This document shows, in pieces, positions 21,636 to 30,430 of a DNA stretch of 62,003 bases (its first letter is position 1; the number at the start of each line of letters is the position of its first letter). The position numbers and the translations under genes are program-made. Under the pieces are notes generated by a model. That model did not search any database. It was not told the origin of the DNA and saw only the letters and a list, made by a program, of their open reading frames with translations. The DNA is from Proteus hauseri ATCC 700826. GTDB lineage: Bacteria > Pseudomonadota > Gammaproteobacteria > Enterobacterales > Enterobacteriaceae. Location of the stretch: the NCBI RefSeq assembly GCF_001654965.1, contig NZ_LXEV01000012.1, forward strand, positions 1 through 62,003, read 5' to 3'.

Positions 21636-22259
21636 ATGAGCTATAAATATCATCGTATTGATAAAGATAATGCCGCCGTTCTTTTGGTAGACCATCAAGC
21701 TGGATTACTTTCTTTAGTAAGAGATATCGAGCCTGATAAATTTAATAATAATGTTTTAGCATTAGCCGATGCTGCAAAATATTTTAATTTACCAACTATC
21801 TTAACTACCTCTTTTGAGAATGGCCCTAACGGTCCATTAATGCCTCAACTTAAAGCGATGTTTCCTGATGCACCTTATATTGCCCGTCCAGGTCAAATTA
21901 ATGCATGGGATAACGAAGACTTTGTCAAAGCAGTAAAAGCAACAGGTAAAAAACAACTGATTATTGCGGGTGTCGTTACTGAGGTTTGTGTTGCATTTCC
22001 AGCGTTATCAGCACTTGAAGAAGGTTTTGAGGTTTTTGTTGTCACCGATGCTTCAGGTACTTTTAACTCAATAGCTCGCGATTCAGCATGGGACAGAATG
22101 TCAAAAGCGGGGGCTCAACTGATTAACTGGTTTGGTTTAGCCTGTGAATTACACCGTGATTGGCGTAATGATGTTGAAGGGTTAGGAACGCTATTTGCAA
22201 ATCATATTCCTGACTATCGTAATTTAATGACAAGCTATGATGCTTTAACAAAAAAATAA
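21636..22259 (+). CDS. ycaC: YcaC-type isochorismatase-family hydrolase
   Basis: This 207-residue cytoplasmic hydrolase matches YcaC. The candidate catalytic Asp19 lies in AAVLLVDHQAGLL and nucleophilic Cys118 in IIAGVVTEVCVAFPAL; an Arg occupies position 84 (IARPGQINAWDN). The family has an alpha/beta Rossmann-like fold and forms ring oligomers; the natural substrate is not settled. It is followed after 122 bp by an exported flavin oxidase, possibly co-expressed. The gap holds an inverted pair (AGGGCTTA 22288-22295 and TAAGCCCT 22349-22356) with a long loop. Confidence 0.88.
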   Translation: MSYKYHRIDKDNAAVLLVDHQAGLLSLVRDIEPDKFNNNVLALADAAKYFNLPTILTTSFENGPNGPLMPQLKAMFPDAPYIARPGQINAWDNEDFVKAVKATGKKQLIIAGVVTEVCVAFPALSALEEGFEVFVVTDASGTFNSIARDSAWDRMSKAGAQLINWFGLACELHRDWRNDVEGLGTLFANHIPDYRNLMTSYDALTKK

Positions 22260-22381
22260 GCGATTAATTTAAGTTCGCCGTAAAAATAGGGCTTATATTT
22301 ATCACTACAGATATTGGTTAATAAAACTATTTTATTAATTAATAAGTGTAAGCCCTTTATTTATAATACGCTGGATAAGAA

Positions 22382-23575
22382 ATGAAAAACAAAATATTAA
22401 AGACAACGGCTATTGCAATGGCATTAAGCATTGGCGTTGCACAAGCTGCGGAATATAAAGCAAGTACAGCTGAAGGTCCAATAAAAATAGTTAACTTGAA
22501 TGCAATGGAAAATCAAGTTAAAGAAAATATGGAAAAAGGCGCCTTTGGCTATATTCGCGGTGGTGCTGAAGATGAAAATAATTTACGTGCCAACACAAAA
22601 GCATTTGATAAAAAATATATTATGCCTCGCGCACTACAAGGCATCGAATTTTCTGATTTAGATTTAAAAACAGAATTCTTAGGTATTAAATTAGATACGC
22701 CTATTATTCAGGCACCGATGGCAGCTCAAGGGCTTGCTCATCAACAAGGCGAAGTCGCCACAGCAAAAGGTATGGCTAAAGCAGGTTCTATTTTCTCATT
22801 AAGTACTTATGGTAATAAAACCATTAAAGAAGTGGCTGATGCTAAGCCAGGATATCCGTTCTTCTTCCAACTTTATATGAGTAAGAACGACGCTTTTAAT
22901 GAATATATTTTGTCTCAAGCGAAACAGTATGGCGCTAAAGGGATCATTATGACTATCGACTCTTCAGTAGGTGGTTATCGTGAGGATGATGTGAAAAATA
23001 ATTTTCAATTCCCATTAGGTTTTGCCAACTTAGAAGCATTTGCCAAAATTAGTGATGATAAATCGAAAACGGGTAAAGGCGCGGGTATTAGCGAAATTTA
23101 CGCGCAAGCTAAACAAGCATTTACCCCAGCAGATATTCAGTATGTGAAAAAAATGTCTGGTTTACCTGTCATTGTGAAAGGTATCGAATCACCAGAAGAT
23201 GCTGACACTGCAATTAAAGCCGGAGCTGATGCAATTTGGGTATCAAATCATGGTGGTCGACAGTTAGATAGTGCGCCAGCTACTATTGATGTATTACCTG
23301 CCATTGCAAAAGTTGTGAACAAACGTGTACCTATCGTTTTTGACAGTGGTGTACGTCGTGGCTCTCACGTATTTAAAGCATTAGCCAGTGGTGCTGATGT
23401 TGTTGCGATAGGTCGTCCAATTCTTTATGGCTTAAATTTAGGGGGAGCTGAAGGTGTAAATTCAGTTATCCAACAATTAAATAAAGAATTGAAAATTAAT
23501 ATGATGTTAGGTGGTGCTAAAACAGTAAAAGATATTCAAGCCACTCAACTTTATACAGACGCTGATTTTAAATAA
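22382..23575 (+). CDS. Exported FMN-dependent lactate oxidase-like enzyme
   Basis: This 397-residue member of the FMN alpha-hydroxyacid dehydrogenase family (lactate oxidase / glycolate oxidase type) oxidises a 2-hydroxy acid. Family motifs are TPIIQAPMAAQGLAH, GAKGIIMTIDS, the catalytic His and Arg in WVSNHGGRQLD, and FDSGVRRGSHVFKALASGAD. Unlike cytoplasmic relatives it begins with a Sec signal peptide (KNKILK, then a hydrophobic stretch, cleavage after AQA at residue 22). There is no twin-arginine motif. The mature enzyme would be periplasmic and need FMN there. The substrate is inferred only from the family. Confidence 0.85.
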   Translation: MKNKILKTTAIAMALSIGVAQAAEYKASTAEGPIKIVNLNAMENQVKENMEKGAFGYIRGGAEDENNLRANTKAFDKKYIMPRALQGIEFSDLDLKTEFLGIKLDTPIIQAPMAAQGLAHQQGEVATAKGMAKAGSIFSLSTYGNKTIKEVADAKPGYPFFFQLYMSKNDAFNEYILSQAKQYGAKGIIMTIDSSVGGYREDDVKNNFQFPLGFANLEAFAKISDDKSKTGKGAGISEIYAQAKQAFTPADIQYVKKMSGLPVIVKGIESPEDADTAIKAGADAIWVSNHGGRQLDSAPATIDVLPAIAKVVNKRVPIVFDSGVRRGSHVFKALASGADVVAIGRPILYGLNLGGAEGVNSVIQQLNKELKINMMLGGAKTVKDIQATQLYTDADFK

Positions 23576-23604
23576 TCTTTCTGTTATCGTTTATTTAACT
23601 CATT

Positions 23605-23646
23605 AAAAGCCTCTCTTGATAAATAAATTAAGTGAGGCTTTTCTTT
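23605..23646 (+). terminator. Terminator after the flavin oxidase gene
   Basis: A stem AAAGCCTC / GAGGCTTT with an AT-rich loop runs into a T-rich tail, 30 bp beyond the stop codon. Confidence 0.75.
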
Positions 23647-23670
23647 TATATAAAAGCCAAAATACTAAGC

Positions 23671-24028
23671 ATGTCGTTATATTTTTACTTCACTATTCTT
23701 ATGATGGATTATGTTGTGAATAATAAGATTAGAAAAAATTTTGGTCTTATAGCGCGAGATGAAATAAAAGGAAAAAATTATACAATCAGAGAAAAAATCA
23801 CAGTAAAAATGGCTCCATTGGGTGCACTTTACTCCCGAAATAATGAGAAACCAAATCAATCTACATTTGGATATTTTTGGATAGAATTCAAAGATAATCA
23901 ATTGATTGGGGAGTTTCAAAATAGAAGGTGGTATGGATAATTTACCCTTTGATGATACTAAAGAGAATGATCCAGCTAAGGTCTTATTACTCGAACAAAT
24001 AATTCTATTTATAATGAGGATAATTTAG
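23671..24028 (+). pseudogene. Two short unknown ORFs, probably a gene remnant
   Basis: An open frame ends at 23940. From ATG 23671 it encodes 89 residues, including GLIARDEIKGKNYTIREKITVKM and FGYFWIEFKDNQLIGEFQNRRWYG, which read like real protein. It lacks a convincing ribosome site, and its longest form starts inside the terminator stem. A second ORF starts at 23933 with an eight-base overlap and gives 31 residues (MDNLPFDDTKENDPAKVLLL...) ending at 24028. I recognise neither. Low G+C, overlap and shortness suggest a decayed or acquired fragment, though a small two-gene unit is not excluded. Confidence 0.35.
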
Positions 24029-24072
24029 GGTTGTAAAAAATAAACAGAAAAAGCTTATTTTATTAAATAATA

Positions 24073-24105
24073 AAAAAACCACACCGAATATTGAGTGTGG
24101 TTTTT
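24073..24105. terminator. Bidirectional terminator before eptB end
   Basis: An inverted repeat AAAAACCACAC / GTGTGGTTTTT with a 10-nt loop gives a T run in both directions. It separates the remnant region from the end of eptB. Confidence 0.8.
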
Positions 24106-24142
24106 ATTTATCTATTTGAAAAATGTTTTCAATTTAAATTAT

Positions 24143-25834
24143 TTATTCTTTGGCCGATGGTGTATCACCAAAACAGAGGTTATTTTTGTTATTTATCCCC
24201 CCATCAGTAGAGGTATAACCTAAACAACCCAGCATTGAATCAAAAATATTGTGATGATAAAAAACGCGCTCTTGTTCTTGGTTACGTTTTAAATTATCAA
24301 AGAGTTTTTTGTTTTCTGGTTCAGCTAAATAGCTGTCAGACATCCATACTAAGAATGGCACTTTAAATTGCTCTTCTGGTGCAATTTCTTTTGGTGTGCC
24401 GTGTAAGCCGCCATTTTCAGAAATTGATTCACCATGATCAGAGGTATAAAACACTATCGCTTTTTTATCGCGCAATGTATCTAATACACCATCAATAAAA
24501 TAGTCCGTATAAAGGATAGAATTATCATAAGCATTAACTAATTGTTCTTTAGTGCACTCATCATCGACATTTAAGCATTCTGGTTGGTATTTTTTAAATG
24601 ATTCAGGATAACGTTGTGAATACATAAAATGAGAACCTTTAGTATGTAAGATAACTAAATGGTTTCCTTTAGGGTAATGAGCCACAGAGTTCGCCGTTTC
24701 AGCAATGAGCAATGTATCATCTAATTCTTTACCAAAATTGCTGTTCTTTGCTGTCATCATCTCTTTCATTGCGTAATTATTTAAATCGAGTTTATTGTAA
24801 AACCAAAGCTCGCTTTGCATAGAATAAAGTTCAGATGTCATGCCTAGCTGTCTAAGAATAGAGAAAATATTGTTTTCTTTTAGTGTCCGCTGGTCGTTAT
24901 CATCAGTACCGTTTTCACGAACAAACATACATTTTAATGAGAGTTTAGTTGCCGTATCACAAGAGATGCCACGAAATGCAACAAGATTTTTTTCTTGTGT
25001 TAATAGTGGATTTGTTTCTCTTTCATAGCCTAATAACCCCATATGATCCCATCTTGCCGTCTCACCAATAATAAACACGACATACACATCGTCATTCACT
25101 TTTGATGGTTGATAGGTGAAATGGTCTGCTGGATTAAACAGCTGTTGGTTATTAAAGGTATCGTCATAGCGAGTTATTCCATATTGAAACAATGGAATAA
25201 TCCAGTTTGTTGGTAAAAACGCATAACTTAAGCCGCCACTGTAACTCGGTAAATCAAGATTGTTACGAATTTCATACGCTTTTTGTCTTGAATCTAATGT
25301 TTTTAAATAAGCAAAAACAGCAAGAGCGATTACAACCATTGTGATGGTATTTTTTATCCATATTTTCTTTTTTTGCGTATTAGTTAAATTAGGATCCGGT
25401 TTCTTGCATAGCCAAATAACCACTAAAGGCAAAATAGATAAACCTGCAATCCACAACATGGTATTTAAGCTAATAACTTCTTTTGATAAATCAATGTCTG
25501 TTGTTAGTGTTGAAATAATAATGCCATAGCCAATAACCACATCGAAAAACGAGATGTAATAGCTAGCACAAACACTGACAATTAAAATAAAAGACGCGAT
25601 TATTTTAAAAAATAGCGTACCAAAGAATGAAAGCAATCGGAGTAAAAAGAAGGTAAAGGCAATATTAACTGCGATTTCACCCAACAAATATAACGAATCA
25701 ATGATGATGTTATGTGTGTTTTGGGTACCAAAACGCCCAATATAAACAGAAAGATTAAGGAAAAAACCGATATAAATGGCTAAAAAAAGGGCAATGTTTT
25801 CTTTAGAAAATCTTAAAAACTTTAACTTTTGCAT
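24143..25834 (-). CDS. eptB: LPS phosphoethanolamine transferase (EptB type)
   Basis: This 563-residue inner-membrane enzyme transfers phosphoethanolamine to a core sugar of lipopolysaccharide, by family the outer Kdo. Five hydrophobic helices occupy about residues 12-160, followed by a periplasmic alkaline-phosphatase-fold domain. Active-site elements are FIIGETARWDHMGLLGYERETNP, the nucleophilic Thr region SCDTATKLSLKCMFVR, and the metal-binding FYTSDHGESISENGGLHGTP. The C-terminal MLGCLGYTSTDGGINNKNN is diagnostic for EptB rather than EptA. Such modification lowers surface negative charge and cationic-peptide binding. It stands alone with terminators around it. Confidence 0.9.
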   Translation of the reverse strand: MQKLKFLRFSKENIALFLAIYIGFFLNLSVYIGRFGTQNTHNIIIDSLYLLGEIAVNIAFTFFLLRLLSFFGTLFFKIIASFILIVSVCASYYISFFDVVIGYGIIISTLTTDIDLSKEVISLNTMLWIAGLSILPLVVIWLCKKPDPNLTNTQKKKIWIKNTITMVVIALAVFAYLKTLDSRQKAYEIRNNLDLPSYSGGLSYAFLPTNWIIPLFQYGITRYDDTFNNQQLFNPADHFTYQPSKVNDDVYVVFIIGETARWDHMGLLGYERETNPLLTQEKNLVAFRGISCDTATKLSLKCMFVRENGTDDNDQRTLKENNIFSILRQLGMTSELYSMQSELWFYNKLDLNNYAMKEMMTAKNSNFGKELDDTLLIAETANSVAHYPKGNHLVILHTKGSHFMYSQRYPESFKKYQPECLNVDDECTKEQLVNAYDNSILYTDYFIDGVLDTLRDKKAIVFYTSDHGESISENGGLHGTPKEIAPEEQFKVPFLVWMSDSYLAEPENKKLFDNLKRNQEQERVFYHHNIFDSMLGCLGYTSTDGGINNKNNLCFGDTPSAKE

Positions 25835-26300
25835 ATTAAATTATTATCAAAATTTATGGTGTAGAGGTCTTTAAGACCACAAGGCTGTTTTCTGGTTCAG
25901 TATTATGTGCTTTTTTTTATTGAAATTTAAAAATTTTTTGTTTTAAACCTATTGTTATTGAAATGATTAGTTTCTAATAATTACAATAAGTAAGAATATA
26001 AATAGAAATATTAACTATTTGTCGCCAGATAATAAGGCTGATAGTGAGATAGCGGCGTACAAATAGGCGTATTTACTTAAAAATGTTGATGACTCAAAAG
26101 GTTATTGACAAGATCCCTCATGGTTTCTTTTTTACAGAAAAAAGGTTGCTTTTATCCCAAACAAATATCGACATAAAGATCGTCATTAGTGTCGATTATC
26201 TCCTGTATTTTTTTCATTATCTCCATTTTTAATATCTCCTTAATATTTTATTTTCTTTATATATCAATTTGTTGTGATGTTATAAAAAATAACTGCTTAT
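25835..26300. other. AT-rich intergenic region with activator element upstream of fdhF
   Basis: No gene is visible between eptB and fdhF. An inverted pair ATCGACA (26167-26173) / TGTCGAT (26190-26196) lies about 110-130 bp before the sigma-54 promoter. The part at 26181-26199 nearly matches a segment upstream of hydN (35550-35568), so this is a candidate FhlA-type enhancer site. Confidence 0.6.
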
Positions 26301-26317
26301 TTGGCACACTCTCTGCA
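26301..26317 (+). promoter_or_regulatory. Sigma-54 promoter of fdhF
   Basis: TTGGCACACTCTCTGCA has the invariant GG-N10-GC of -24/-12 promoters and TGGCAC in the -24 element. fdhF is known to be sigma-54 and FhlA dependent in enterobacteria, so this fits. Confidence 0.88.
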
Positions 26318-26376
26318 TAGATAAAGGAGAGAATCAGGTATTAACCTGAAAGTTGATGAACACAGGAGCAATGTTG

Positions 26377-28521
26377 ATGAAAAAAGTCATCACGGTCTGT
26401 CCGTATTGCGCCTCAGGATGCAAAATCTACCTGAAGGTGGAAAACGGTAAAATCATTGGCGCTGAAGGGGCTAATGGTTTAACAAACCAAGGTGAGCTGT
26501 GTCTGAAAGGGTATTATGGATGGGATTTTATCCATGATACTAAGATACTGACTCCACGCCTTAAAACACCGATGATCCGTCGTGAAAGAGGCGGAAAGCT
26601 AGAATCGGTTTCTTGGGAAGAAGCCATTGAGTTTGCCAGTAGCAAACTACTTGCTATCAAAGAGAAATACGGTGCTAAATCTATTATGACAACCGGTTCA
26701 TCTCGTGGACCTGGTAACGAAGCTAACTTCGTTATGCAGAAATTCGCGCGTGCGGTTATCGGAAATAATAATATAGACTGCTGTGCTCGTGTCTGACACG
26801 GCCCTTCGGTTGCAGGTCTGCAGCGTTCGGTCGGTAATGGTGCTATGAGTAACTCAATCGTTGAGATTGAGGATACCAAATGTCTATTTGTCTTCGGTTA
26901 TAACGCCGCAGACTCGCATCCTATTGTTGCTCGCCGTATTGTTAAGGCGAAAGAAAAGGGTGCCAAAATTATCGTATGTGACCCACGTTACATCGAAACA
27001 GCCCGTTTAGCTGATTTGCACTTGGCACTGAAAAACGGTTCAAATATTGCGTTATTAAATGCTATCGCTCATGTGATTATTGAAGAGGAGTTATACGATA
27101 AATCCTTTGTTGAAAATCATACTGAACAATTTGAAGAATATTGTCAGTTAGTTAAAAAATACACACCAGAATCGGTTGAAGAAACAACAGGTTTAGGTGC
27201 GCAAATAATACGTGAAGCGGCGCGTATGTATGCGAAAGCAGAAACAGCAACAATTCTTTGGGGAATGGGTGTAACTCAGTTCTATCAAGGTGTTGAAACG
27301 GTTCGCTCATTGACAAGCTTGGCATTATTAACGGGTAATTTTGGTAAAAAATATGTAGGTGTTGGTCCTGTTCGTGGTCAAAACAACGTACAGGGTGCTT
27401 GTGATATGGGTGCATTACCAAACACATTACCAGGTTATCAGTATGTCACTGACGTAAAAGCGCGTGAGAAATTTGCTAAATTTTGGGGCATTGAATCAAT
27501 GCCTGAAGAAGTGGGCTATGCGTTAAGTGAAGTACCTCATAATATCGATCATGGGTTGTTAAAAGCGCACTATATTATGGGTGAAGATCCATTACAAACT
27601 GAGCCTGATTTAGCAACTATTCGTAGAACTTTTGAAAAACTAGATTTGCTGATTGTACAAGATATCTTTATGACCAAAACAGCAGCTATTGCTGATGTTA
27701 TTTTCCCTGCGACATCATGGGGGGAACATGAAGGTGTTTATACCGCAGCAGACCGTGGTTTCCAACGTTTCTACAAAGCTGTTGAACCTGTTGGCGATGT
27801 GAAAACAGACTGGCAAATCATTAGTCTGATGGCTACGGCAATGGGTTACCCAATGCATTACAACAACACCAAAGAAATTTGGGATGAGTTGCGTGAACTA
27901 TGCCCAATCTATTACGGTGCAACTTACGAAAAAATGGCGGACTTGGCTTATATTCAATGGCCTTGCCCAACAGAAGATAGCCCAGGTACACAATATTTGT
28001 ATGAAGGCGGTCAATTCGATACACCTAATGGTAAAGGTCAATTCTTTACCTGCGAATGGGCTCCACCTATTGATAAACTCTCTGATGAGTTCCCAATGGT
28101 GTTGGCAACAGTTCGTGAAGTTGGGCACTACTCTTGCCGCTCAATGACGGGTAACTGTAAAGCCCTCGCTGCATTGGCTGATGAACCAGGCTATGTTCAG
28201 TTAAACACTGAAGATGCAAAACAGCTGGGCATTAAAGACCAAGAGTTAGTTTGGATACGTTCACGCCAAGGTAAAGTTATTACTCGTGCTGCTGTGAGTG
28301 ATCGCCCTAATAAAGGTGCGATTTATATGACTTACCAATGGTGGATTGGGGCTTGTAATGAGTTAGTTGCAGAAAACTTAAGTCCAATCACTAAAACGCC
28401 AGAGTATAAATATTGTGCTGTTTGTGTTGAGCCTATCAAAGAACAGACTCAGGCTGAACACTTTGTGAAAACAGAATACAACAATATTAAACGCCGTTTA
28501 AGAGAAGCCGCCGAAGGCTAA
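26377..28521 (+). CDS. fdhF: Formate dehydrogenase H, selenocysteine enzyme FdhF
   Basis: FdhF oxidises formate to CO2 for formate hydrogenlyase, using molybdenum bis-MGD and one [4Fe-4S] cluster. The reading frame is interrupted only by TGA at 26794-26796. This falls at codon 140 in NNIDCCARV-Sec-HGPSVAGLQ, exactly where the known enzyme has selenocysteine, and the frame continues to 28521 (714 residues). Cluster ligands are CPYCASGC and ELCLKG. The start MKKVITVCPYC at 26377 follows AGGAG; upstream in-frame TTG/ATG codons (26353, 26356) are less likely. A gene finder will break it at the TGA. Confidence 0.96.
26794..26833 (+). promoter_or_regulatory. Bacterial SECIS element in fdhF
   Basis: Directly after the in-frame TGA the sequence CACGGCCC, then GGTTGCAGGTCTGCA, is nearly identical to the SelB-binding hairpin of enterobacterial fdhF, including the apical GGTCTGC loop. 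It directs selenocysteine insertion. The base after the upper stem is G where the reference has C, so one pair differs. Confidence 0.85.
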
Positions 28522-28548
28522 TCTTGTTAATACGGTGGTTGTGCTACT

Positions 28549-28593
28549 AAAACCGACCTTAATGAATAGAATGTCATTAAGGTCGGTTTTTTG
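28549..28593 (+). terminator. Terminator of fdhF
   Basis: A 17-bp perfect stem (AAAACCGACCTTAATGA and its complement) with a short loop is followed by a T run. Confidence 0.92.
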
Positions 28594-28695
28594 TTGGTTT
28601 TATTTGGTCTTTCTTTGTTACTCCTCGATTTAATGACATTTTTTCTCTCTTTATTAATCAGTTAAAAACATCTTATTTTTAGTTTGTTTATCAAG

Positions 28696-28736
28696 CTTGA
28701 GTGAGTTCACAGTTAAAAAAGTAACATGTTACTTTT
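28696..28736 (+). promoter_or_regulatory. CRP-like site and 20-bp palindrome before the alpha-glucoside operon
   Basis: CTTGA-GTGAGT-TCACA at 28696-28711 matches eight of ten CRP positions. Just downstream, AAAAGTAACATGTTACTTTT at 28717-28736 is a perfect 20-base palindrome about 105 bp before the PTS gene. The palindrome is the best candidate operator for the RpiR-type regulator encoded at the end of the cluster. The rest of 28594-28841 shows nothing more. Confidence 0.6.
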
Positions 28737-28841
28737 AAGGTAATCTGTTTCTAAATCAAGTGGATAAATTGCTTTTTATTTTATGCCAGCGCAGGATGCT
28801 GATATGGAAATGAGTGTAAGAAAACAACAACGAGATACAGT

Positions 28842-30416
28842 ATGAAAAAACTCATTAATGCCCTACAAGCGTTTGGAAAGTCTTTATACGGCCCGGTACT
28901 GATATTGCCGATAGTTGGTTTATATATTGCACTGGGTAATGTTTTTGGTAATGGTAATCTTGCAGAGTATGTTCCCTTTTTAAATCACCCAATTATTCAA
29001 AGTGTTGGACAATTACTGGCAAAATCCTCTGTTGCCATTTTAATTAATCTCGCCCTTATTTTTGCTGTTGGTATTCCTGTTGGATTGGCAAAAAAAGATA
29101 AGGGCTATGCTGGATTAATTGGCTTAGTGACGTTTGTCATTTTTACTAATGCCATGAATATTACGCTGACATTACAGGGAAAACTGGTCAGTGCTGAAGA
29201 AATGCGAGCTGCTGGACAAGGGATGGTACTTGGTGTTCAAGTTCTCGAAATGGGCGTGTTTGCTGGTATCTTAACAGGTGCAATATCTGGATGGCTTTAT
29301 AACCGTTATTCAGGTCGTCAATTTAACGGCATTATGGCGATTTATTCGGGGCACTGTTTTGTCGCGATTATTGCTATCCCATTGACTATCGCGCTTGCGG
29401 TTTTAATGTGTGAAATTTGGCCATTTGCACAGGCGGGTATCACCAAAATGGCGCTGATTATTCATGATTCAGGCGCATTTGGTGCACTTATTTACGGTTT
29501 CTTAGAACGTATTCTTATTCCAACAGGTTTACACCATTTAGTTTATACCCCGTTCTTATATACAGAATTAGGCGGTGTTGCTGATGTTTGTGGCACGACC
29601 TATCAAGGTGCAAGGAATATCTATTTTGCTGAAATGGCGTGCCCTGAAGTCAAACAACTCAGTAGCACAGTTATTTGGGATGCTCGTGGTATTGCTAAAA
29701 TGTTTGGTTTAACTGCCGCGGCAGCAGCCATGATTTCTGTAGCGAAAAAAGAGAAAAAACAGATGGCAAAGGCGATTTTAATTCCCGCTGCTGCTACTTC
29801 TCTTTTGCTTGGTGTTACCGAACCTCTTGAGTTTTCCTTCTTATTTGTTGCCCCGATTCTATTTTTTGTGCATGCCATATTAACAGGTATCGGCATGATG
29901 CTGTTTTACCTGTTAGGTGTCCACGCCATAGGTGCAAATGGTGTAATTGATTTCATCTTATATAACTTACCGCTGGGAACTGAAAAATCAAACTGGCCTA
30001 TGTATATCGTGGTGGGTTTGATTATGTCGGTGCTCTACTTCGTTATCTTTAGAACTTTGATTTTAAAACTTAATCTTAAAACACCGGGTCGTGAAGATGA
30101 TGATGAAGAAACACGTTTGTACAGCAAAGAAGATTATCAAAAGAAAGCCGAAAGTGGCATGCCAGAACAAATAAATAAAACAATCAATAGTTTAGGTGAA
30201 GAAATTATTGAAGGACTAGGTGGTCGTGACAATATTGACGTTGTTGATAATTGTTATACCCGCTTAAGAGTCATTGTTAAAAATGTCGATGCAATCCATG
30301 AAGAATTACTGAAAAAAACTGGGGCTAAAGGCGTTGTTCGCCACGGTAATAATGTTCAGGTCGTTTATGGATTACATGTGAAACAAATGCGTGAAGCGGT
30401 CGAAGCCGCACTTTGA
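28842..30416 (+). CDS. PTS alpha-glucoside permease, EIICB
   Basis: This 524-residue protein has a glucose-superfamily EIIC domain of about 10 membrane segments (residues about 1-410) and a C-terminal EIIB domain (about 440-524). The IIB phospho-cysteine lies in DNIDVVDNCYTRLRVIV. The IIC part shows LERILIPTGLHHLVYTPF and GVTEPLEFSFLF. No IIA domain is present, so a separate IIA (Crr) probably phosphorylates it. With the adjacent GH4 hydrolase it should import maltose-like or sucrose-isomer alpha-glucosides as 6-phosphates, as in malB/malH and aglA/aglB clusters. The exact sugar is not decided by sequence. Confidence 0.88.
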   Translation: MKKLINALQAFGKSLYGPVLILPIVGLYIALGNVFGNGNLAEYVPFLNHPIIQSVGQLLAKSSVAILINLALIFAVGIPVGLAKKDKGYAGLIGLVTFVIFTNAMNITLTLQGKLVSAEEMRAAGQGMVLGVQVLEMGVFAGILTGAISGWLYNRYSGRQFNGIMAIYSGHCFVAIIAIPLTIALAVLMCEIWPFAQAGITKMALIIHDSGAFGALIYGFLERILIPTGLHHLVYTPFLYTELGGVADVCGTTYQGARNIYFAEMACPEVKQLSSTVIWDARGIAKMFGLTAAAAAMISVAKKEKKQMAKAILIPAAATSLLLGVTEPLEFSFLFVAPILFFVHAILTGIGMMLFYLLGVHAIGANGVIDFILYNLPLGTEKSNWPMYIVVGLIMSVLYFVIFRTLILKLNLKTPGREDDDEETRLYSKEDYQKKAESGMPEQINKTINSLGEEIIEGLGGRDNIDVVDNCYTRLRVIVKNVDAIHEELLKKTGAKGVVRHGNNVQVVYGLHVKQMREAVEAAL

Positions 30417-30430
30417 TTGGAGAAAGACAA

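Noticed and set aside
26353-26796. Truncated 147-residue formate dehydrogenase followed by a separate 558-residue protein
   Set aside because: The TGA at 26794 is codon 140 of fdhF, is followed by a SECIS-like hairpin and stays in frame, so it is selenocysteine and not a stop.
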